Shown: positions 28,873 to 39,049, counted from the stretch's first letter. The stretch: DNA of 64,000 bases from Candidatus Hodarchaeota archaeon (GCA_029856365.1 JAHQWW010000004.1:50580-114579), one strand, 5' to 3'. Notes: a model not told the origin generated them from the letters alone. Translations and numbers: made by a program.

Positions 28873-31800
28873 ATGGTACATATTAAGGAGATAAGAATGA
28901 CTGGGTGGAAGTCATATGGGCCCGGTACCGTCAGAATGCCTCTAGCTAAGGGATTCACAGTAATTGTAGGTCCTAATGGCAGCGGGAAATCAAATAGCAT
29001 AGATGGTGTAAATTTTTGTTTAGGGGCCTTATCTAAAAAATCAATGAGAGCAGAGAAGATGGTTGGTCTCATTTATAATGGGATTGGCGGCAGAAAACCA
29101 GCCGAAAAAGCCACTGTTGAGATCATTTTCGACAATTCTGATTATGTCATACCTCTCAAAGAAGACGAAGTGATTGTTAGCCGAGAATTAAAAAGGAATG
29201 GTTCAGGAACTTACAGATTAAACGGAAAGCGAACCACCCGTACAGATATCTTGGATAAACTTCGTATTGCTGGAATAGATGTTATAAATTCCTATAATAT
29301 CATCGCTCAGGGCCAAGTGGGTGAAATTGTAGGTATGAATCCCATTCAACGTCGAGAGTTGATGGAAAACCTGGCAGGAGTGGGACAATTTGATGAGAAA
29401 AAGAGAACAGCTCTTATAGAGCTAGATGAAGCACAACGAAGAATGGATGAACTTCAATTATTAGTAAATGAAGTTGCTAAACGTGTTGAATTACTACGTA
29501 AGGAAAAAGAAGATGCAGAACGCTGGACTCAACTTGATCAAGAGATCTTTCAGTTAAAAGCGCTCTTGATATCACATGCTTTCCATAACAATCAACATCA
29601 AGCTGGTAAATTTGATGAAGAAATAGCTAGTATCCGAGCAGATCAAGAAAATATGGTTAATAACCGTCAGGAGATAGATGGAAACATCGAGGAAGTCACT
29701 GAAAAGATTAGATCCTTAGAAGACCAAACAATTCGATTAGAGACTTCTCTCTCTGAGATTCGGACTTCAGCTGAAGAAAAGAATATTGAAAAGGCAAAGA
29801 TTGAGGAAAAAACAGAATACAATAAAAAAACGATTAAATCTAATGAAAAAAGAAATAAACAACTCCAAGAACGCCTTGATCAAATTGAAAGAAAAACAGA
29901 AGAGGAAATCAAAACAAAGGAAACACTAGAAGAAACAAGAAAAGAACTGCAAAAAAAGATCGAAGAAACTCAGAACCAACGAACATCCATTGAAACTGAA
30001 TTAGAACAAAAAAACCAACAATATGAAGAAATAAAAAATGAATACGATGATGCTGAACGTAGACATAAAGTAGAAAACGATCGATTGACAAAAACTCAGG
30101 TTTCCTTTGAAGTTTCTCAGAATATGGTTACTGCATTTCAGAATAACGTCAATGAATTCGAAAAACGTCAGAATGAGTTAGAAGAACAAATTCTAGCCTC
30201 TCAAACCAAATCTCAAGAACTTACTCAAAGTTTAGAGGAGGACAAAGAAAAAATTGAAGAGGCAAGATCCAAGGTAGGAGAGGTTGATCAGAAAAAATCA
30301 AATTTAGATTCTAAAATTAGCTCGTTAGAAACAGAAAGTCGTGAACTCAATGAAAAATATCTTGTACTTAAAGCACGAATAGACACTATATCTTCATTTC
30401 TGAAGTCAGAAGAAGGAAAAGAAAATCCAGCAGTTTCTTTTATTAATACTAAAGCAACTAATGGCGAAATTCATGGTATAGTGGGAGAATTTCAGAAGTT
30501 ATCGAGTGAGGGGGAAGTATTACCTGCAGAGGTAGGTCATCTCTCCGATGCAATCATTACGGAATCAATTGATTCAGCTTTAAAATGTATCCAACTCTTA
30601 AAGGATAATGCAGTAGGTGCAGCTAATTTTATACCGTTAGAAAAGTTTAAATTAAAAACAACAGACAAATTTTCTAATATCGTCAAGAAGGTTCGCGAAC
30701 AAAACGAAGTAGTCACTGATCTCAAACAAGCAGCAAAAACATGGCGAAAACGAGAACAAACAGTATCAACTGTTGATGGAGATGTGTTTTATTCTAATGG
30801 GATTATATACGGTGGATTTCATCTAGCTGCAGCTCAAGAAACAGTTGATGAGCTGCGCGCTGAAATGAACAACACACGTGAGCACCGGAATGCTATCAAC
30901 GGGCAATTGAATGAAGAACAAGAAAATAAAAAGAAAATCATTGATCTTGAGAAAGTAATCAATCAATCTATTGAAAAATTAGAAAAACAAGTTCAAGATG
31001 CTACAATACAACTGACTCAACAAGAAAATGAGGTGAGTCTTTACCAAAATAACATGGAAAAAAACAAACAGGAATTAGAACCCCTTCAGCAACAACTTCA
31101 AGATCGTTTGAAAGCAAGAGAAGAACAACAAAAAGAAATGGAATTTTATGAAGAAAACGTTGAAAAAATAGCTGCTGAAATAATAGAAATAGAACAAAGA
31201 CTTGAAGCTGCAGATACTCGGCCTCTCTTAGAAACAATGAATCAAGTCGAACAACAACTTGGAAAACTCCAAGGGAACCTCACGGGAGTCGAGTCACGGA
31301 TTGAGGGTTTAGTAACAAGTAAGGAAGAGAAGGAGCAAAGATCAATAGAAACAAGTAACGAGATTAAATCAGTTGAAGTTGAAATTGCCAATTTAACTGG
31401 TGAATTACAAGTTTTAGAGGAACAACATTCACAACTAGGTGAGCAACTAACTAAGATCTTAGAGAATGAGGAAGAAGTAGTAAATGAGATGAAAGATGTT
31501 AAATCAGATCTTAGTACTCAAAAGAAATATCAGGGGCAACTTGTCAAGGATAAGGAAAAACTAAATGAAAAAATCACCAAATACGAAGAAAAAATAACCG
31601 AAATCAAACTGCAGCGTGAACGATTAACGGTCGAGCTTGAAAATCTACAGAACGAAGCTTTAGAAAACAATATTGAGATCCTTCCAGCAGATGCTGAAGA
31701 GCTAAAGAAAATTAATGAAAGCAAAATCACAAAGGACATCAATCAGAAATCTGATGAAAAGAAACGCTTAGAACCAGTCAATATGAGAGCATTGAAAGAA

Positions 31801-32463
31801 TTTCAAGAAGAGAATTCCCGGTTTATAGAACTGCTTGATCGTCGAGATATTCTCATAGAGGAACGCCAAGTCATTTTGGACTTCATAGAGGAGATCGAAA
31901 CCGAAAAGTACAGCGTTTTCATGAAGGTTTATCGATCTGTGAACAAGCATTTTGGTTTGATTTTCCATGAGCTCTCGGGCGGAGACGCTCAGTTAATCTT
32001 AGAGAAAGATCCTAAGAAAGGGGAAGATATTTTCGAGGGGGGTATGTTTATTGAAGCCCATCCTGCAGGTAAGAAGGTCGCCTCTCTCGAATCAATGTCA
32101 GGGGGTGAGAAAGCATTAACTGCGCTAGCTTTTATTTTTGCAGTCCAAACAGTTGACGCCCAGCCTTTTTACATCTTAGATGAAATCGACGCTGCCCTTG
32201 ACCCTATGAACGTTAGAAGGGTCGCCAAACTCCTCCACCATATGAGTCGAAGTGTTGGCCAAGATAATGAGCCTGATGGTAAAGAAGCAAAGAAATCAAC
32301 AAAATCTACCCCTGGAGCCCAATTCTTAGTAATTAGTCATCGTGATATTCTAATGGCATGGGCTGATAGGTTATACGGATGTACCAATGTTAAAGGATTG
32401 AGTTCGGTCTTTTCAATACAGATGAGCGAGGAAAAACAATTAGAACGGGCTGAAGCGTTCTAG
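28873..32463 (+). CDS. smc: chromosome segregation protein SMC
   Basis: Walker A VGPNGSGKSNSIDGVNFCLG; hinge region; LESMSGGEKALTALAFIFA signature; FYILDEIDAALD Walker B. Confidence 0.98.
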   Translation: MVHIKEIRMTGWKSYGPGTVRMPLAKGFTVIVGPNGSGKSNSIDGVNFCLGALSKKSMRAEKMVGLIYNGIGGRKPAEKATVEIIFDNSDYVIPLKEDEVIVSRELKRNGSGTYRLNGKRTTRTDILDKLRIAGIDVINSYNIIAQGQVGEIVGMNPIQRRELMENLAGVGQFDEKKRTALIELDEAQRRMDELQLLVNEVAKRVELLRKEKEDAERWTQLDQEIFQLKALLISHAFHNNQHQAGKFDEEIASIRADQENMVNNRQEIDGNIEEVTEKIRSLEDQTIRLETSLSEIRTSAEEKNIEKAKIEEKTEYNKKTIKSNEKRNKQLQERLDQIERKTEEEIKTKETLEETRKELQKKIEETQNQRTSIETELEQKNQQYEEIKNEYDDAERRHKVENDRLTKTQVSFEVSQNMVTAFQNNVNEFEKRQNELEEQILASQTKSQELTQSLEEDKEKIEEARSKVGEVDQKKSNLDSKISSLETESRELNEKYLVLKARIDTISSFLKSEEGKENPAVSFINTKATNGEIHGIVGEFQKLSSEGEVLPAEVGHLSDAIITESIDSALKCIQLLKDNAVGAANFIPLEKFKLKTTDKFSNIVKKVREQNEVVTDLKQAAKTWRKREQTVSTVDGDVFYSNGIIYGGFHLAAAQETVDELRAEMNNTREHRNAINGQLNEEQENKKKIIDLEKVINQSIEKLEKQVQDATIQLTQQENEVSLYQNNMEKNKQELEPLQQQLQDRLKAREEQQKEMEFYEENVEKIAAEIIEIEQRLEAADTRPLLETMNQVEQQLGKLQGNLTGVESRIEGLVTSKEEKEQRSIETSNEIKSVEVEIANLTGELQVLEEQHSQLGEQLTKILENEEEVVNEMKDVKSDLSTQKKYQGQLVKDKEKLNEKITKYEEKITEIKLQRERLTVELENLQNEALENNIEILPADAEELKKINESKITKDINQKSDEKKRLEPVNMRALKEFQEENSRFIELLDRRDILIEERQVILDFIEEIETEKYSVFMKVYRSVNKHFGLIFHELSGGDAQLILEKDPKKGEDIFEGGMFIEAHPAGKKVASLESMSGGEKALTALAFIFAVQTVDAQPFYILDEIDAALDPMNVRRVAKLLHHMSRSVGQDNEPDGKEAKKSTKSTPGAQFLVISHRDILMAWADRLYGCTNVKGLSSVFSIQMSEEKQLERAEAF

Positions 32464-32499
32464 GATGCAAATATTATCCTCATTATTTGAGGTTTCAAA

Positions 32500-33348
32500 A
32501 TGGCTGAATTAGAGAAATCTGAGAAGTCGGAAGAGGACGACGACGATGATTACATCAGGTTATTCAGTCACAGTGGTCAATTCTTTCTAGAAGAGCCATA
32601 TATATACTTAATAAACCCAGATCTTTTCCCTGAACGGGTAGCCTACATTCGAGATTTTAGTATGAAAGAAATCCTGCCCGATTTTCATCGAAAACTACAA
32701 AAACAAGGACTTGATTTCCGGATCCTCGGGCAAGCTATTTATTCTGCCTCTCGTATCCATAAGAAGAAGGTAAGTTTAGCAATACAATATGAGAAAAAAC
32801 AAGAGGAAAAGCTGGCTATTCGCGCTAAAAGACGGGAATTTCAGTTTAAAATCCCCCTTCATTTTTATATAACCCGAGACCTTCTTGCATTAGCAGAGTC
32901 TGCTAATCCTGAATCTTTTTACGCAGAACTCTTACTGGGACTTCAAGAGGAAGATGAAAAGAAAAAACTAGAAAAGATCAAAGCAGAGAAAAAGCAAATG
33001 AAGGGGGGGATTGCGAGGCGACGACGAAAGTTAGAACTAGCGGATTTCGAAAGTTTTGATTACGAACTCGACTTAGACAGGATTGCCATTGAAGATATCG
33101 TTAAAAACACCCTTGAAATCATTAAAGAAATTGCTCTTAAAGATAAAAATCAAGAAGCGGAGTTTTCAAAGGTTGTCAAACAAATGGAACAAGGAAGCAA
33201 ATCTAGCGAACAAAGACGGCTGATTAGAGCTCGTGTTTTGATCTCTTGTCTCTATCTTTTTCGAGATGAGCTTATCACAGCGGAACAAGAGTTAAATCCC
33301 CCTTATGAGATTTATATACAAGTAACAAAATTTGGGATGAAGAAATAG
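32500..33348 (+). CDS. scpA: segregation and condensation protein A (kleisin)
   Basis: Directly follows smc; FHRKLQKQGLDFRILGQAIYSAS; C-terminal winged-helix-like REELITAEQE-type end. Confidence 0.8.
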   Translation: MAELEKSEKSEEDDDDDYIRLFSHSGQFFLEEPYIYLINPDLFPERVAYIRDFSMKEILPDFHRKLQKQGLDFRILGQAIYSASRIHKKKVSLAIQYEKKQEEKLAIRAKRREFQFKIPLHFYITRDLLALAESANPESFYAELLLGLQEEDEKKKLEKIKAEKKQMKGGIARRRRKLELADFESFDYELDLDRIAIEDIVKNTLEIIKEIALKDKNQEAEFSKVVKQMEQGSKSSEQRRLIRARVLISCLYLFRDELITAEQELNPPYEIYIQVTKFGMKK

Positions 33349-33362
33349 ATCAGAAAATTATC

Positions 33363-33779
33363 TTATGAAATCTCTACTTGAGTATATACAAAGTAATTAT
33401 TTAAATAATAGAGAAAAAAAGGGACAAGAAAGGAAAATGACATTCCTATCTCTGCACGAGTGATTTCAACTGAACGTGCTAGGAAATAATCCCCAAGGAC
33501 TATCTTTCCCATCAAAGTGACAAAAGAGTTTGCGATTGCTATAGTTTCTCCCAGGTCTTCTGTAATACCAATAACCACCTCTTCACCATCACGATCAGCT
33601 GCAATTTTTTTTTCAACATCCTCGAACTTTGTAGTATCTACCCTTCTAGCACGAACATTAGGTTTCGATAATAACCTTTTTAAAAGATCAGCATGTGTGT
33701 TAGGATCTATAACTGAGACTAGGTTGATTCTAACTGACAGGACGGAAGATGAATTCAGACCCCTTATCCCAAAAGACAT
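33363..33779 (-). CDS. truncated paralogue of the C-terminal domain of the adjacent TrmB/coiled-coil protein
   Basis: RINLVSVIDP...LLKRLLSKPNVRARRVDTTKFEDVEKKIAADRDGEEVVIGITEDLGETIAIA-NSFVTLMGKIVLGDYFLARSVEITRAEIGM matches the C-terminus of 33845..36253. Confidence 0.75.
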   Translation of the reverse strand: MSFGIRGLNSSSVLSVRINLVSVIDPNTHADLLKRLLSKPNVRARRVDTTKFEDVEKKIAADRDGEEVVIGITEDLGETIAIANSFVTLMGKIVLGDYFLARSVEITRAEIGMSFSFLVPFFLYYLNNYFVYTQVEIS

Positions 33780-33844
33780 GCAATTTGATTTTCATAAAGA
33801 TACGTTAGCTTCTCCGTTCTCTTATCACCATTCTTAGGACGAGA

Positions 33845-36253
33845 TTACATTCCTACCTCTGAGCGAGTGATCTCAATTGAACGGGCTAGGAAGTAATCCC
33901 CTAGTACTATTTTTCCCATTAATGTCACAAAAGAATCCGCGTAACTTGCGATTGCTACGGTTTCTCCCATGTCTTCCGTGATCCCAATTATTACCTCTTC
34001 ACCGTCACGATCAGCTGCAATGTATTTTTCAACATCCGTGAATTTCGTAGTATCTACTCTTCTGACACGGACATTGGGTTTTGACAAAAGTTTCTTCAAC
34101 AGATTAGTATCTTTATCTTTAGCTGGATCTAATACTGAGACTAGATTGATCCTCTGATGAGTCTTCGTCTCGAGAATCATTTCGATAGGAATATCGTCTG
34201 CCTGAGGAACCAACAGAGTTATTCCGCTTTTCATCCGTGAGAACATGTGATGCAAATAGTCTAAAACTGCTTCTCGAGAGATGATTGGTGCCGTTTGAAC
34301 TTCAGGATACTTGGTGTCTGTTACCAATGAAGAAAGCTTCTCCAATGAGAATAAATAGTTCTTAAACACCTCCTCGTTCTGTTGTGTCACTTCCTTGAAC
34401 TTTGTAGAATAATCTGCTAGTTCAGTTTCTAATGTTGTGATTTCAGCTTGAAGACTAGCTGCAATCATTTGACTGGTTGAAGAAAGTTGGTCTGTAGCTT
34501 TTTTACTCATTTCATTAACTATAGCAGCCATTTTTTCTTGAAGTTCTCGAGTTTGAACAATGAGTTTCTCTGAACCTTTAACAGCTGTTTCTGTTAAAGT
34601 TGTATTAAATCTAGTATCATAGTTTTTTATTTGCTCATTTAGTTCTCCAACAAATTGATTGATATTTTCCAACAAAGTATTGGTTTCTTGAGTAGCTAAA
34701 ATCTCGATTTCTTGGTGTTTCGTGTTAACAGATGATTTGAAATCTTCCATCATATTGATAAAAATCTCTACTGCCTGGGTTCGTGATTTTGTAATCTCTG
34801 TCTGAAATTTGGCAAGTTCATCGTTTAGATATTGTGCTTGGGGAGATAAGGTCTGTTTAAACTGCTCCAACTGTGAAGTGATTTCAGTTCTTAAAGCTCC
34901 AACAATCTCACTTAATTCGAGTAATGCGGCCCCTTTGGTCTTCTCGGTTTTTTCCTTCGCATCGGATATCATTCCATTAAATGCCGTAGCGATTTGTTCA
35001 CGAGTTTGTTCATAGGTGGTTTGAGTATCCTGTGTGAATCCACCAAATGTTGATTCTGTGTTAATAATTATTTTTTGAACATTACTATCGGTTTGTACCT
35101 TAACTGCTTCTTGGAACTCTCCAAGAGAAGTATTCACCTTATTTCTAGCTTCAGCTACCTTTGCTGATAGTCTATCCTGTGTTTGTTGCAACATCTCAAT
35201 GAGTTGGTTCTGAGTAGTCACTAAAGTCTCGTTTAGCTGCTGCTGTAGGTTTTGAGTACTCTCAATTGTCTTTGATTTAATCTCATCACGTGTGGCCGAA
35301 AAACCTTCCACTACGTCCGTCTTACTTGCATCGAGCTGCTGATGAAATCTCTCATTACATGAATTTAGAGATGATATAACTTTACCTTGGTTATCCTCGC
35401 TGATTGTAGCGACTATGTTAGCAATCTCAGCTGTGGCTTCTGTAATATGTGTACTCAATTTTTCATTTCGCTCACCAATCGATTGGAATAAAGCTTGTCC
35501 AGTTGTATCCATTGATTGATGAACATTCTGAATACCTTGGGTAAGAGAATCTTGTAACAGTGAAGTCAAAGTTTCAGTCGTAGTAGTCAAAGCTTGGTTT
35601 CGTTGAGACTCTGAGGTTTGTAATTGATCAATTCCTTCTTGATAGTTCTCAAGAAATTGTTGATTTATTTCACGATATTTTGAATCCATTTCATTTGCTT
35701 TTTGATCTGATGCTGCTTTCAAACTTGAAATTAATACTTGATGATCACTTTGTTTGATTTCAAATGTTTTATTAATGTCGTCTTTTGTCTGATCGGTTCC
35801 CTGCTCCACTTCGAGAGTGTATCTCGCAATTCTTGCTTCAATATCACCTTCAGCTTTCATCTCTACTTGATTAATCGCGGTTCGAGCTGTTTCTATACCA
35901 TCAGTGATCTTTTGAGATTCTTCACGTACTTTCGTCAAAATTATCTCTAATTTCTTAGCTATATGGTCGTCAAGTTGGGTAGCAAGTTGCTCCATCTGTG
36001 AAATAGTTGTATTAGTAGAGGCTTTTAGATCATTGAAAGGAAGTATTGCATTATATCGCTCAGTAACACCTGGAATTTGATGGATATACTCCTTATTCTG
36101 TAAACCCTGAATTGATTCTACTGTGTCCACTGAAGTGAATTCAGTATATTTAATTATTTCACCAAGAGAAAGAGGCCCCAACGCGAGGAGGGTGATATAT
36201 ACTTTCGACTCCTGAAAATTTAAATCTAACGATTCTAATCCTAGACTGGCCAT
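33845..36253 (-). CDS. TrmB-like wHTH protein with a very long central coiled coil and TrmB-like C-terminal domain
   Basis: N-term LNFQESKVYITLLALGPLSLGEIIKYTEFTSVDTVESIQGLQNKEYI; about 550 aa Q/E/T/K-rich heptad region; C-term PLD/TrmB-like domain. Confidence 0.8.
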   Translation of the reverse strand: MASLGLESLDLNFQESKVYITLLALGPLSLGEIIKYTEFTSVDTVESIQGLQNKEYIHQIPGVTERYNAILPFNDLKASTNTTISQMEQLATQLDDHIAKKLEIILTKVREESQKITDGIETARTAINQVEMKAEGDIEARIARYTLEVEQGTDQTKDDINKTFEIKQSDHQVLISSLKAASDQKANEMDSKYREINQQFLENYQEGIDQLQTSESQRNQALTTTTETLTSLLQDSLTQGIQNVHQSMDTTGQALFQSIGERNEKLSTHITEATAEIANIVATISEDNQGKVISSLNSCNERFHQQLDASKTDVVEGFSATRDEIKSKTIESTQNLQQQLNETLVTTQNQLIEMLQQTQDRLSAKVAEARNKVNTSLGEFQEAVKVQTDSNVQKIIINTESTFGGFTQDTQTTYEQTREQIATAFNGMISDAKEKTEKTKGAALLELSEIVGALRTEITSQLEQFKQTLSPQAQYLNDELAKFQTEITKSRTQAVEIFINMMEDFKSSVNTKHQEIEILATQETNTLLENINQFVGELNEQIKNYDTRFNTTLTETAVKGSEKLIVQTRELQEKMAAIVNEMSKKATDQLSSTSQMIAASLQAEITTLETELADYSTKFKEVTQQNEEVFKNYLFSLEKLSSLVTDTKYPEVQTAPIISREAVLDYLHHMFSRMKSGITLLVPQADDIPIEMILETKTHQRINLVSVLDPAKDKDTNLLKKLLSKPNVRVRRVDTTKFTDVEKYIAADRDGEEVIIGITEDMGETVAIASYADSFVTLMGKIVLGDYFLARSIEITRSEVGM

Positions 36254-36459
36254 TATCTCACTTCCTAAATAAATTTCTGAGTTTTTAAATGAATTTCGTA
36301 CCTTTTAATTTAGTACGTGGTTTGTATAAATTAAGCTTTTCTTTTGATTGAAATTTGCAGCGAAATATTTAGAAGATGTTGAAGTCACAATAAAAAATCA
36401 ATATAAAACCTTGATTCCTCAATGCAAACAAAACAATTATTATAACCTCGGGTCTGGAT

Positions 36460-37026
36460 TTGATAATGGAAATTGGAGCTTTGAAAGAAAAACATGTTAT
36501 CGAGGCTGCATTATACCTATATGACCGGCCAATGAGATTTACAGAACTAGCAGAACTGATTCAGAAGAGTGAGGGTGAAGTGGAACGACTTATTGAAAAG
36601 ATTCGCGATGATCACATGGATCAAAAGCGGGCTTATGCCATTGTAGACATCGAGGAGGGTGTCGTTCAATTAAGACTGAGAGAAGAAGTAGCTGCTCATT
36701 TATATTGGCCATTTATTCAGCGTTCAGAGGTTCCTCGTCATTTATTAAAAGTATTAAGCCTCACTGCCTTCAAAGAATATGTTTTGGATGAACAGGTAAC
36801 CCCAAGTAAACTCCAAAGAATCCTTGGGAAAAGAGTCAAGGATGATTTACAAGAATTAAAAGCAATGAATCTAATCATAATTACTCCAAAAGGAAAGAAA
36901 AATATCATCAATGTTACTGAAGACTTCTTACAATTGTTTAAACTCCCCTTAGAGCCAGAAAAGATTAAATTAGCCATAAGAAGGGGATTAAAGGACTATG
37001 CACTTCGTCAACTCCAATTTGAATGA
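36460..37026 (+). CDS. scpB: segregation and condensation protein B
   Basis: KHVIEAALYLYDRPMRFTELAELIQKSEGEVERLIEKI; tandem winged-helix pattern; condensin locus context. Confidence 0.8.
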   Translation: MIMEIGALKEKHVIEAALYLYDRPMRFTELAELIQKSEGEVERLIEKIRDDHMDQKRAYAIVDIEEGVVQLRLREEVAAHLYWPFIQRSEVPRHLLKVLSLTAFKEYVLDEQVTPSKLQRILGKRVKDDLQELKAMNLIIITPKGKKNIINVTEDFLQLFKLPLEPEKIKLAIRRGLKDYALRQLQFE

Positions 37027-37035
37027 GGATGAATC

Positions 37036-38229
37036 ATGTTTCGTCTTTTTCGACGTCGAAAAAAAGATAAAAAGAAAGAAAAGTCAGTAAAGGAGAAAAT
37101 AGAATCTGAAATAGCTATAGCTCTTCAGACCCCTGAAATACCAGAAGTTACTCCCGAAAACGCCCAGCCCCAAGTAATTGAAGACTTCTCTACCACTGAG
37201 ACCCCTTTCGAGGAAAGATTTGCATCTATTCCTAAAGTTATTACTGAGCCAATTCCTGAAGAACCCGAGATTCTAGAACCAATAGTGGACTTTCTTCCCT
37301 TTGCTAAGACAATAGTTGAAACAGAAGTTTCAATCAATGGTTTTATATCCCCAGAGCTTTTAAAATCTCAACCTCATACATCTGAACTAGCTACTTCTAC
37401 CGTAAGTTCCACTGAAGCGGAACACGTTCCAATTACCTTAGAGGAACGAATTGAAGGAGCCTTATTTTCTGTCGGAAGACCCATACATACTACAGAACTC
37501 ATTGAAAGTTTACAAGAAGAGTCACCTCTTGTTAAACGTACTTTGAGAAAGGTTGCACGAAGCAGAAAGCACACATCACCCATAGTTATTGAAGAAATTT
37601 CCAAGGACCGTTGGGTTCTACAATTAAACCCTATTTATCATGAGTTTTTCCAATCACTAGCTCCAGAGAGGTTTATGACCCCTGATGAACGTCGAATAAT
37701 AACTGAAATTGCTTATCGGCAACCAATTTCTTTGGCAATGGTCAAAAAAATTGTTAGGAAAATCGGACCTGTAAAAATTACTGAAATTTGTCGTAACCTT
37801 GAAGCTAAGGGTTATATTGTAGGGGAAAAACGTGCGAGATCTTTAGTCTATACCTCAACTCCAAAATTTGCTCATGATTTTGGTTTCGATAATGAAAGTC
37901 GACGACTTAAACTTCAAATGCTCTGGCGATTAAAGCGTCTAATGGGTGATTATGAAGTTGAAGAAGAGGATCTGGAGGAGGAGATAGAAGAAGAAACTGA
38001 AGTTGCAGCGGAAGAAGCAGAAGTCATAGAAGTGGAAACAGATACAAAATCTGAAATTAAAGAAAAATCTGAAGAAGAAACTGAAGTTGCAGCGGAAGAG
38101 GCAGAAGTCATAGAAGTGGAAACAGAAACAAAATCTGAAATTAAAGAAAAATCTGAAGAGGAAACTGAAGTAGCAGCAGAATCTGAAGCAAAGGAAAAGC
38201 AAGAGACTGAGAATGAACTAGATCAATAA
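37036..38229 (+). CDS. second ScpB-like protein with long N-terminal extension and acidic C-terminal repeats
   Basis: LEERIEGALFSVGRPIHTTELIESLQEESPLVKRTLRKV...MTPDERRIITEIAYRQPISLAMVKKIVRKIGPVKITEICRNLEAKGYIVGE. Confidence 0.75.
   Translation: MFRLFRRRKKDKKKEKSVKEKIESEIAIALQTPEIPEVTPENAQPQVIEDFSTTETPFEERFASIPKVITEPIPEEPEILEPIVDFLPFAKTIVETEVSINGFISPELLKSQPHTSELATSTVSSTEAEHVPITLEERIEGALFSVGRPIHTTELIESLQEESPLVKRTLRKVARSRKHTSPIVIEEISKDRWVLQLNPIYHEFFQSLAPERFMTPDERRIITEIAYRQPISLAMVKKIVRKIGPVKITEICRNLEAKGYIVGEKRARSLVYTSTPKFAHDFGFDNESRRLKLQMLWRLKRLMGDYEVEEEDLEEEIEEETEVAAEEAEVIEVETDTKSEIKEKSEEETEVAAEEAEVIEVETETKSEIKEKSEEETEVAAESEAKEKQETENELDQ
37990..38157. repeat. 84-bp tandem repeat (2 full copies plus a partial third) in ScpB-like CDS
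   Basis: Encodes EETEVAAEEAEVIEVET[D/E]TKSEIKEKSE; starts 37990, 38074, partial from 38158. Confidence 0.93.
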
Positions 38230-38247
38230 ATTTTCCTGGAAAAACGT

Positions 38248-38787
38248 TTAGATTTCTTCTTCGAAGGAATGGAGGTACTGACGAACGAGATCTTTGTATA
38301 TTCCTGGAATCACTTTCCCTCCGATCTTCGCAGACACCTCATAGAATGAAGCCCCGTATTGATTGGCGTAGTTTCTTCCTTCCTGACTAGTCACCTCACG
38401 TACATCTCCAAGATCAAGTTTATTCCCGACAATTGCTAAAATAGCTTCCTCTCCGACAACACTTCGGAAATCAGCAATCCACTGGTCTAGATCATCAAAC
38501 GTGGCATGATTTGTAATGTCATAAACTATCATACATCCAAAAGCCCCTGTAAAATAGGCTTTTCTAAGATTCCCAAAGTACTCCTGGCCAGCTGTATCAA
38601 CGAGAAGTAGTTTAATTTGTTGGTTGTTAACATTGACCCGTTTTGTAGTAACATCTACCCCTATTGTTGGTGTATAACTTGAAGAGAATTTGTTTTCTGC
38701 ATATCTTCGAATAAGGCTGGTCTTACCAACTCTGTAGGAACCCGCAGAGCAGATCTTTAATAACCAGTCATCCTTAGATGCACTCAT
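38248..38787 (-). CDS. Rab-like small GTPase
   Basis: G1 GSYRVGKTS, G3 VDTAGQEYF, G4 NKLD, G5 SAK. Confidence 0.95.
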   Translation of the reverse strand: MSASKDDWLLKICSAGSYRVGKTSLIRRYAENKFSSSYTPTIGVDVTTKRVNVNNQQIKLLLVDTAGQEYFGNLRKAYFTGAFGCMIVYDITNHATFDDLDQWIADFRSVVGEEAILAIVGNKLDLGDVREVTSQEGRNYANQYGASFYEVSAKIGGKVIPGIYKDLVRQYLHSFEEEI

Positions 38788-39049
38788 TTGACAATACCCT
38801 CAATCTTATAATGTTAGAAACATAATTATAAAAAATCTCTAAATCACATTTTTTTTCGTGTGTTATTAATTCATAGATTTTTTGAATACATTTCTCTCTT
38901 TTACATTTCAACAATTTCTTTCATTTTATAGCATATGTCTATTTTTTTGTTACTGAAAGGAAATTAGTACTAAGAAGCACTAAACCTTAAATAACTTATT
39001 GAAAAATTGGGAGAGGCACACTCTAAATATTTCTAAAAAAAATCAGTTC

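Noticed and set aside
29909-31968. Several minus-strand ORFs inside smc
   Set aside because: Antisense of coiled-coil sequence; Phe/Leu-rich composition mirrors Lys/Glu codons of SMC.
37939-38202. Minus-strand Phe/Cys-rich repeated ORF
   Set aside because: Antisense of the 84-bp acidic repeats in the ScpB-like CDS.
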